Shown here piece after piece: positions 9,654 through 16,567 of a stretch of DNA of 64,000 bases (position 1 is the first letter of the stretch; each line of letters opens with the position of its first letter). The notes beneath the pieces are model-generated. The model ran no database searches. It was not told the DNA's origin and was given only the letters and a program-made list of their open reading frames with translations. The stretch is from JAICIG01 sp035532215. GTDB lineage: Bacteria > Planctomycetota > Planctomycetia > Pirellulales > JAICIG01. Location of the stretch: the NCBI GenBank assembly GCA_035532215.1, contig DATKRK010000353.1, forward strand, positions 1-64,000, read 5' to 3'. The translations under genes were made by a program, and so were the position numbers.

Positions 9654-11555
9654 ATGGATCATCTGCTTTCGCGGCTCGTTACGCCGCTCGAACTGCACGA
9701 TTTTAGCCTTGAAGAACTGCGACAATTGGCCCGCGAAATCCGCGAGGAGCTGCGCGGCATTTTGCGGTTGCGCAGCGCCCACTTCGCTTCGAATCTCGGC
9801 GTGGTCGAGTTGTGCCTCGCCTTGCACTCGGTTTACGACTTCTCTCACGACCGCCTGATCTGGGACACCGGGCATCAGATCTACCCGCAAAAGCTCATCA
9901 CCGGCCGCTATCCGCAGATGCACTCCATCCGCTCGAAAGGCGGCTTGATGGGCTTTCCGAATCCCGAGGAAAGCCCCTACGACCTGTTCATGACCGGTCA
10001 TGCGGGGTGCAGCATCTCGACGGCGCTGGGCCTGCGAGCCGGCGACGAACTGCTGGGCCGCGGCCAGCGCCGGACGGTCGCCGTGATCGGCGACGGCGCC
10101 ATGCCCTCGGGCATCGTCTTCGAAGCATTGAACAACGCCGGCGCGCTGAAGAAGAACCTGCTGGTCGTGTTGAACGACAATCAGATGTCGATCTGCCCGC
10201 GCGTCGGCTCGCTGGCCCAGTATCTGGACAAGACGCCCAAGACCGACTATCCGCTCGGCTTGCGCCGCTCGAAGCGGGAACAAGAAGCGGCCGAGGCCCA
10301 GCCGGCGCCGCCCGAGCAACCACGCACTGCAAAGCCCTTCGGCGCCCCTTTCGAAGAGCTGGGGTGGCGATACATCGGCCCGGTCGATGGGCACGATCTG
10401 GGAATGTTGACCAAGTGCTTCCGCGACCTGGCGCCGGCGGGCGGACCGATCCTGTTGCACGTCTTGACCAAGAAGGGCCACGGCTTCGAGCCGGCCGCGA
10501 GCGATCCGGTGAAGTTCCACGCGCCGGCCCGCTTCGATTGGGACGGCAAGCAAGTCATCCCCTTGAGCAGCGGTTCGCGGCCCGGCTACACGCACGTCGC
10601 GAGCGACGCCATTTACGGCGCCATGCAGCGCAATCCGAAGGTCGTGACGATCGTGGCGGCGATGTGCGAAGGGAATCGGCTGCAAAAAGTGCGGGCCGAC
10701 ATGCCCGAGCGCTTTTTCGATACGGGGATTTGCGAGTCGCACGCAGTGGCCTTTGCCGCCGGCCTGGCGAAAAGCGGGCTGCGGCCGATCGTCGCGATCT
10801 ATTCGACTTTCATGCAGCGCTCGTACGACCAGTTGTTCCAGGAAGTCTCGCTGCAAGACCTGCCCGTGACGCTGTGCATGGACCGCGCCGGGCTGGTGGG
10901 GCCCGACGGGCCGACGCATCATGGTTCGTTCGATACGGTTTATGTGCGCTCGCTGCCGAACTTCGCCATCCTGTCGCCGGGCGACGCGCTCGACGTCGGG
11001 CCGATGATCGATTTCGCCGCGAGCCATCCCGGTCCGACGGCCATCCGCTATCCCAAGGACCATGCGGAGCGCGTCGAGCGCGAAGTGCAGCCGGTGGAAC
11101 TCGGCCGCGCCGAAACGCTCTCCTGGGGCAAAGACGGCATGCTGATCGCCTACGGCTCGTTGTTGTCGTCGTGCGTGCGCGTGGCCGAACGGCTGCGCGG
11201 CGAAGGGTTCGACGTGGGCGTCGTCAACGCCCGCTTCGCCAAGCCGCTCGACGAAGACACGATACTGCGCGCGATCTCGGAATGCGGCTTCGTGCTCACG
11301 GTCGAAGAGGGCACGCTGGCCGGCGGCTTCGGCAGCGCCGTGCTGGAGGCCGCCAATGCGGCGCAACTCGACCTGCGTCGCCTGCGCCGCCTGGGCCTGC
11401 CCGATCGCTACGTGCTGCACGCCGAACGCGAAGAGCAATTGCAGGAACTCGGCCTGGACGAAGCGGGAATCTATCGGCAGGCGCGAGCGCTGGCCGAGGA
11501 TCGCGGCGCTGGCGAAAAAAAAGGAGCCGAGCATTTGCACGCCTCCCGCCGCTGA
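9654..11555 (+). CDS. dxs: 1-deoxy-D-xylulose-5-phosphate synthase homologue
   Basis: 633 aa from ATG 9654 (GTG 9651 directly precedes it). Thiamine diphosphate enzyme that condenses pyruvate and glyceraldehyde-3-phosphate in the MEP pathway. Seen: GHQIYPQKLITGR, the TPP motif starting IGDG (Asp147) and ending at NDN, the catalytic Glu in GICESHAVAFAAGLA, and DRAGLVGPDGPTHHG. Length is standard. The sequence is divergent in places (CESHA for the common AEQHA; GDGAMPSG for GDGALTGG), which suggests a paralogue for secondary metabolism rather than the housekeeping copy. Its place between regulators and a P450, near a terpene synthase-like gene, supports dedicated precursor supply. Confidence 0.88.
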   Translation: MDHLLSRLVTPLELHDFSLEELRQLAREIREELRGILRLRSAHFASNLGVVELCLALHSVYDFSHDRLIWDTGHQIYPQKLITGRYPQMHSIRSKGGLMGFPNPEESPYDLFMTGHAGCSISTALGLRAGDELLGRGQRRTVAVIGDGAMPSGIVFEALNNAGALKKNLLVVLNDNQMSICPRVGSLAQYLDKTPKTDYPLGLRRSKREQEAAEAQPAPPEQPRTAKPFGAPFEELGWRYIGPVDGHDLGMLTKCFRDLAPAGGPILLHVLTKKGHGFEPAASDPVKFHAPARFDWDGKQVIPLSSGSRPGYTHVASDAIYGAMQRNPKVVTIVAAMCEGNRLQKVRADMPERFFDTGICESHAVAFAAGLAKSGLRPIVAIYSTFMQRSYDQLFQEVSLQDLPVTLCMDRAGLVGPDGPTHHGSFDTVYVRSLPNFAILSPGDALDVGPMIDFAASHPGPTAIRYPKDHAERVEREVQPVELGRAETLSWGKDGMLIAYGSLLSSCVRVAERLRGEGFDVGVVNARFAKPLDEDTILRAISECGFVLTVEEGTLAGGFGSAVLEAANAAQLDLRRLRRLGLPDRYVLHAEREEQLQELGLDEAGIYRQARALAEDRGAGEKKGAEHLHASRR

Positions 11556-11632
11556 CGTAAATACCTTCAGCCACGCCGCCGGCGGCCGTTCAACAAACGG
11601 GCGATTGCCGGCCGGCGCCAGTGGGATCCGGC

Positions 11633-11769
11633 CTAGCCCGGATTATTCACAGCCCGGCTATTACTTGACAAAGCGCTCGATACCAACCCGAAGCGCCAGC
11701 GAGGTAAGTGCGTTGCTCCACCTCGCTTGCGCTTCGGGTTAGTGTGGGCTGATGAATAATCCGGGCTAG
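11633..11769 (+). repeat. MITE-like element copy 2 (family A)
   Basis: Terminal inverted repeats CCCGGATTATTCA(T)CAGCC with CTAG directly repeated at both edges (11633-11636 and 11766-11769). The internal palindrome ACCCGAAGCGCCAGCGAGG faces CCTCGCTTGCGCTTCGGGT. It lies between the DXS homologue and the P450. Confidence 0.88.
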
Positions 11770-11804
11770 GCGGCCGAGCCAACCTTTCGTCACAAGGATC
11801 GAAC

Positions 11805-13190
11805 GTGAACAACGACGCCTTCGAAGACGCCGCGGCCGGCAAACGCCCCTCCGCGCTGCTCTCGGCGCGGCTCTGTCCGCCGCTGATGCTGTATCAAATG
11901 ATGTACCGGCCGCTGCCGTACTTGCTCGAGGTCGGCCTGAAGCACGAGATCGTGCGGCTCGGATGGCTCGGCGCGCCCTACTTTCTGGTCAGCGAGCCGG
12001 AACTGATCAAGCAGATGCTGGCCGACCCCCAGAAATTTCAAAAGGGCTCGCTGTTCAAGAAACTGCAACTGGTGCTCGGCAAGGGCCTGGTCACGCTCGA
12101 CGGCCAGGCCTGGATCGACGCGCGACGGCGAGTACAACAGGCGTTTCGGCCGGGCTTGATCGCCGAGCAGCAGGAGATCGTGATCCGGCATACTCGCAAC
12201 ATGATCGAACGGTTGCGAAAAGCGCCCGCCGGCGAGCCGATCGATCTCGACGCCGTAACGACCGAACTGATGTTGCGCGTCGCTCTGGAATTGTTGTTCG
12301 GCGCAACGCCGGGCGATATCGACCTGGACGAGGCGCGGCGCGCGGTCGACGTGTGCAACGCCTACGCCCGCTATCGCATCTGGTCGCTCACGCCCGAGAG
12401 CTGGAATACTCCGCGAAAACGCAAGTTTCTCGCCGCCCTGGCCACGTTGGAATCGGTCGTCAATCGCGTCATCGACGAGCGCCGCCGCGAGACGAAAGTC
12501 GCCTTGCGAGAGCGTTGCGACGTGCTCTCGCTGCTGTTCGAAGCCGGCTTCGAAGGCGTGGAACTGCGCGATCACGTGATGACCTTGTTCATCGCCGGTC
12601 ACGAAACGACCGCCGGCTCGGTGGCCTTCCTGCTGGGCCTGGCGGCAAGACGCCCCGACGTGCAGCAGGCGCTGTTTGACGAGGCTTGCGGGCTGCCGGC
12701 CAATTCGGTTCCACAGGGCGACTTGCACTTCACCGAGGCGGTCTGGAAAGAGACGCTGCGTCTCTACCCGTCGGTGCCGATGATGGATCGCACCGTGACG
12801 GAAGACGCGCGGCTCGGGCGGTACTCGATTCCCGCCGGCGCCAACTTGATTTGGAGCCCGTACGTGATGCATCGCAAGTATTTTTCCGACGCCGAACGGT
12901 TCGATCCGCGCCGTTTCCTCGACGGCGCGCAGCCGGCGCCCGGAACCTACCTGCCCTTCGGAGAAGGGCCGCGGATGTGCATCGGCAAAGGGCTCGCCGA
13001 CATGGAGGGCGTGACGATCACCTCGCTCGTTGCGCGGGCCTTCGAGATCGAACCGGCCGACCGCAGCGAGTTGACGGTCCGCCCGATGATTACCTTGCGG
13101 CCCGAGCGAGGCTTCCTCGTCCGGCTACGGCCTCGCGAGGGCGTGAACTTCGCCGACGAGGAATGCGGCGCCGTGCCGGCGGCCGTATAA
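11805..13190 (+). CDS. Cytochrome P450
   Basis: 461 aa; GTG 11805 after AAGGATC. Haem-thiolate monooxygenase: I-helix AGHETT near residue 266, ExxR in KETLR, and the haem loop FGEGPRMCIGKG with Cys392. There is no membrane anchor, so it is a soluble class needing separate redox partners; no ferredoxin or reductase is in this window. Its position after the DXS homologue and terpene synthase-like gene suggests oxidation of a terpenoid. A MITE separates it from dxs, so it may have its own promoter. Confidence 0.95.
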   Translation: MNNDAFEDAAAGKRPSALLSARLCPPLMLYQMMYRPLPYLLEVGLKHEIVRLGWLGAPYFLVSEPELIKQMLADPQKFQKGSLFKKLQLVLGKGLVTLDGQAWIDARRRVQQAFRPGLIAEQQEIVIRHTRNMIERLRKAPAGEPIDLDAVTTELMLRVALELLFGATPGDIDLDEARRAVDVCNAYARYRIWSLTPESWNTPRKRKFLAALATLESVVNRVIDERRRETKVALRERCDVLSLLFEAGFEGVELRDHVMTLFIAGHETTAGSVAFLLGLAARRPDVQQALFDEACGLPANSVPQGDLHFTEAVWKETLRLYPSVPMMDRTVTEDARLGRYSIPAGANLIWSPYVMHRKYFSDAERFDPRRFLDGAQPAPGTYLPFGEGPRMCIGKGLADMEGVTITSLVARAFEIEPADRSELTVRPMITLRPERGFLVRLRPREGVNFADEECGAVPAAV

Positions 13191-13217
13191 GTATTCGAAA
13201 GCCCAAGGACTATCGTC

Positions 13218-13658
13218 ATGTCTCTGGAAACCAACAAGCAACTCGTCAATCGCATCTGGCAAGAACTGGTCAACGGCAACCGCCAGGAGGAGCTCGGCGA
13301 GCTGGTCCATCCCGACTTTCAAGACCACACGCCTCTGCCCGGCATGTCGCCGGGCGTCGCAGGGCTGCAACAAAGGCTGACGGTACTGCACGGCGCGTTC
13401 CCCGACTTCCGCTCGGAGATCGAGCAGCTCATCGCCGAGGGAGACAAGGTCGTAGCCTTGGTCGCCTCGACCGGAACGCACCAGCAAGAGTTCGTCGGCG
13501 CGCCGCCCACCGGACGGCGTTTCGCAATCCAGGAAATTCACATCATCCGCGTCGCCGATGGCCGGATGGTCGAACACTGGGGCATCCCCGATTTCTTCGC
13601 CATGCTCGAACAGCTCGGCCTGATTGCCGCTCCCTGGCAAGTCGCTGCGGGAACTTAG
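13218..13658 (+). CDS. SnoaL-like / ester cyclase family protein (NTF2-like fold)
   Basis: 146 aa, ATG 13218, 27 nt after the P450. Family features: an N-terminal NKQLVNRIWQELVNGN helix, HPDFQDHTPLPG, a central GD..V block, GAPPTGRR and VEHWGIPD. Such small alpha+beta barrels include polyketide cyclases, limonene-epoxide-hydrolase relatives and many proteins of unknown activity. Beside a P450 and terpene synthase-like gene it could act on an oxidised terpenoid, which is inference. Its TAG stop lies in the TTAG at the left edge of MITE copy 3. Confidence 0.8.
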   Translation: MSLETNKQLVNRIWQELVNGNRQEELGELVHPDFQDHTPLPGMSPGVAGLQQRLTVLHGAFPDFRSEIEQLIAEGDKVVALVASTGTHQQEFVGAPPTGRRFAIQEIHIIRVADGRMVEHWGIPDFFAMLEQLGLIAAPWQVAAGT

Positions 13659-13792
13659 CCCGGATTATTCATCAGCCCCGAGAATGCTCGACAAAACGCT
13701 TCACACTAACCCGAAGCGCTAGCGAGGTAAGGCGATTGCTCCACCTCGCTTGCGCTTCGGGTTGGTATGGGCTGATGAATAATCCGGGTTAG
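13655..13792 (+). repeat. MITE-like element copy 3, between convergent stop codons (family A)
   Basis: Terminal inverted repeats CCCGGATTATTCATCAGCCC and GGGCTGATGAATAATCCGGG, flanked by TTAG at 13655-13658 and 13789-13792. The left TTAG holds the TAG stop of the + strand SnoaL-like gene; the right TTAG, read on the - strand as CTAA, holds the TAA stop of the FadL-like gene. Without the element the two genes would overlap by two bases in one TTAG. Confidence 0.9.
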
Positions 13793-15075
13793 AACGGCAC
13801 CAGCAAGCTCAGCGAGGCGACGTGCGCCTGGGCGTGCAGCGAACTGTGCGAGAAGTCGCCGCCCGCCAAGGCGCTCACGCCCACGTAGCGGGTCGGGCCG
13901 AACGTGAACTGGTAGGCCGCGTTCAAATAGGCGCGGCCGATCTTATGGCTGAAGCCCGCGCTGAAGGCGTGCAGCAGAATGCCGTCGGTGTAGGGCGTCA
14001 AGGTATTGCTCGGCGTCGGGCTCGTGTGATACACGTAGCCGAGGCGATACGTATTGCGCGAGTTCGGCATCCACTGGTAGCCCAGCCGCAACGAAACCGA
14101 ATCGTGCCAGTTGATGGGCAGCGTCTGCGCGATGGCCGGACCGGCCAATAAAGGCACCATCGGGTTGGAGGAGTCGGTCAAATTGATGCCCACGCCGTTG
14201 AAGGCGTGCTTCCAGTCGTACCAGATCATGTCGATGCCGACCATGTGCTTGCGATTGAACTTGTGCGCCAGCCCGATGCCCAGCGAACGCGGCCAATTGA
14301 TGTCGGTCGAGGACGAGAAGCGACTGTAGATCGGGGCGGGCGTGACGCCGTAGATGTTGGCGTTCATTACGCCGCCCATGTGGAACTTGGTCATGCTGGT
14401 GAAGCTCAACCCGAGCATCGTCTTCTCGCTGAGCTTGTATTGCAAGCCGAACGAGCCGACCGGGGCCACGCCGAAGCCCTGCAAGTTGACGATCGCCGGC
14501 GCGCCGGCCAGCGCCCCGCTGGGCATGAACAGCGGGCCTTCCAGATCGAGATAGCTGGCGGCAATCCCCACGCTGCCGCCGATCGACAGCCGGTCGGTCA
14601 CGCGATAGGACAGCGTCGGCAACACTTTGGCGACCGCGTCGAACGACCTGTATTGCTGCGGCCCGGCGAACGAGTTCTGGAAATTGTACGAGGCGCCGAA
14701 GCCCGCCGGCCCGAACACGCCCAAGCCCCAGGCCCAACGCTTGTCTTTGCTGCGGCGAATGTAGGCGATGTTGGGAACCGGAATCGGGCGAACCGCCGAC
14801 TGCGCGTCGTTCGGCTTGTTGTCGGTGTAGTGAACCTGGCTAATGACCGTGTCGGCGCCGATCTCGAACAAGCCGTTGTTGGCGACGTTGACCAGCGCGC
14901 CCGGGTTGTCCAGAATCACCGCCCCGTTGTCGGCGAAGCCCAGGTTCGTGCCGCCGCGGCCGGTCGAAATCGGGCCCACGCCGTCGCGAATCAACCCGTC
15001 GGCTTGCGCCGTACGCGCGCTTGCCGAAATCAGGGCCCACAAGAACAACAGCGCTGACAGTCGCCGGAAACTCAT
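13789..15075 (-). CDS. FadL/TodX-type outer-membrane transport protein
   Basis: 428 aa from ATG 15075. Signal peptide MSFRRLSALLFLWALISASARTAQA, then DGLIRDGVGPISTGRGGTNLGFADNG near the mature N-terminus, as in FadL-family channels for hydrophobic molecules (NPA-type hatch, long beta barrel). Many alternating strands follow, and the protein ends in VASLSLLVPF, typical of an outer-membrane barrel. It is convergent with the terpenoid block and could move a hydrophobic product or substrate across the outer membrane; the pairing is inference. An in-frame start further upstream would precede the signal peptide and is unlikely. Confidence 0.85.
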   Translation of the reverse strand: MSFRRLSALLFLWALISASARTAQADGLIRDGVGPISTGRGGTNLGFADNGAVILDNPGALVNVANNGLFEIGADTVISQVHYTDNKPNDAQSAVRPIPVPNIAYIRRSKDKRWAWGLGVFGPAGFGASYNFQNSFAGPQQYRSFDAVAKVLPTLSYRVTDRLSIGGSVGIAASYLDLEGPLFMPSGALAGAPAIVNLQGFGVAPVGSFGLQYKLSEKTMLGLSFTSMTKFHMGGVMNANIYGVTPAPIYSRFSSSTDINWPRSLGIGLAHKFNRKHMVGIDMIWYDWKHAFNGVGINLTDSSNPMVPLLAGPAIAQTLPINWHDSVSLRLGYQWMPNSRNTYRLGYVYHTSPTPSNTLTPYTDGILLHAFSAGFSHKIGRAYLNAAYQFTFGPTRYVGVSALAGGDFSHSSLHAQAHVASLSLLVPF

Positions 15076-15565
15076 CGTTTTGCACTCGAAGCTTAGAGGA
15101 TTGCAAATCGACCTCAGGCCCTGCACACCGTGGCAGCGCCGGCGCAAAACAACCAACTCGAGGAGACCGTCCCCAAGGGCGGGCCGCCGTTTGCGCCTCG
15201 GTCGGGCGTGAAAAATCAGTCCTGGCTCTCTGATCCGCTTAATCGTCGCGGTAAAACCCGGAACTTCGCTCGCATCATTTGGCGAGCTAAAGCTTGCTCA
15301 TTCCGCAAAGTCGAACGAGCAGCGAGCGCGGCTTGGCCCGCTAACCCGGATTATTCATCAGCCCACACCAACCCGAAGCGCAAGCGAGGCGGAGCAACGC
15401 ACTTAACTCGCTGGCGCTTCGGGTTTGTATGGAGCGCTTTGTCAAGTAACATCTGGGCTGATGAATAATCCGGGCGAAAAGGCGGCGATTTTCGCGGCAA
15501 ACCTGTTGCAGGCCGCAATCACCGCCCAAATTGCCGGAGCGGGCCATCCACGGATGAACGACGCC
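15076..15565. other. Intergenic region with MITE-like copy 4
   Basis: 490 bp between the FadL-like gene start and the end of the C13-like gene. It presumably holds the FadL-like promoter. A MITE-like element in reverse orientation relative to copies 1-3 occupies 15341-15474. No other gene is apparent. Confidence 0.6.
15341..15474 (-). repeat. MITE-like element copy 4 (family A)
   Basis: Same terminal inverted repeats, internal order reversed relative to copies 1-3. Flanks are CTAA on the left and CGAA on the right, so a target duplication is not preserved here. Confidence 0.85.
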
Positions 15566-16558
15566 CTATTCTGCGGAGGCGGAAGAAGGCGGCGCCGCAG
15601 TCGCGCCGGGCGACGCCTCGAACTGCTCGTAAAGCCGCGCCAGCTCGACGACGAGCGGCTCGAGCTGCGCGTAATACCTATCCTCGGGCAGCTCCATTTT
15701 GCGCTGCCGGAGTGCGGCGATTTCCAGTTCCAATTCGTCGCGCCGCCCGCGGACTTCGGCCGGCAGTTCCAGCTCGCTGCGGCTGGGAACGAGTTGCCAC
15801 CGGCCGGCCCGCAACCCGTCGGGGCTGGCGCCGTCCTTGGCCGTCTTCACGGCCCGCACGCCGCGGAACCAGTCGGCCGGCGTGCCCAGGCCGTCGGCGT
15901 TGTCGTCGATCAAGGCGTGTTCGGTGGCCAGCCGCGAATCTTCCTTATAAAAATCCGCCGTCCGCGCCGCCGCCGCCAAAAAAGCTTCCAACACCGAGGT
16001 CTGCTCGTCTTTGTCCAAGTCGGCCGCCGGATCGGCGATGGACGCCGAGAAGTAATCGCCGAAGCGGGCGAAGTTGTGCTCGTGCCCGCTCTTGGACGCC
16101 GCGATCACGACCCGGTCCGGACCCGACAAGGCATTCAAGAACGGCCCGCTGGCCGAGGCGCAGTTGACGATCGCCAACGGCCGCTCGATCGGCTTGAGCC
16201 ATTCGGCCAGTTCGGCGGAAGAAACATCGGGTCCGCGGAGATTGAACTTCGCCGTCTTGCCGTCGAACGTGCCGTGCCCAATCAGAATCAGCCACAGCGG
16301 CTGGCTCGAACTTTTCGCGAGTTCGGCGAGCCGTTGTTTCAGCGCTTCGCCGTCGTTTGCTTTCTCTTCGGCATCGAGGCCGATCACGGCGCACTCGGCC
16401 TGCCCGCGGTCGGCCGCGGCTCTCCAGCGCTCGGTCCACTGGCCGAACTGTTTGGCATAGTCGTCCGTGCCCGGCGCGCCGACCACGACCAGCACGACCG
16501 GCCGGTCTTCGGCCGCCGAGGCGAACGTCAACGCGATTGCGAGCCAGAATGCGTTCAT
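15566..16558 (-). CDS. Secreted caspase/legumain-like (C13/CD-clan) peptidase homologue
   Basis: 330 aa, ATG 16558, 9 nt after the preceding gene, so probably its operon's last gene. Short N-terminal signal-like segment. A hydrophobic strand LWLILIGHGTFDG places His95, and LAIVNCASASG places Cys133. This His-Gly followed ~38 residues later by Cys at the end of the next strand is the dyad layout of clan CD peptidases. The C-terminus is helical and charged. Substrate unknown. It may process or monitor products of the MoxR/Bat block. Alternatively it is an inactive caspase-like fold. Confidence 0.6.
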   Translation of the reverse strand: MNAFWLAIALTFASAAEDRPVVLVVVGAPGTDDYAKQFGQWTERWRAAADRGQAECAVIGLDAEEKANDGEALKQRLAELAKSSSQPLWLILIGHGTFDGKTAKFNLRGPDVSSAELAEWLKPIERPLAIVNCASASGPFLNALSGPDRVVIAASKSGHEHNFARFGDYFSASIADPAADLDKDEQTSVLEAFLAAAARTADFYKEDSRLATEHALIDDNADGLGTPADWFRGVRAVKTAKDGASPDGLRAGRWQLVPSRSELELPAEVRGRRDELELEIAALRQRKMELPEDRYYAQLEPLVVELARLYEQFEASPGATAAPPSSASAE

Positions 16559-16567
16559 GTAATCGCC

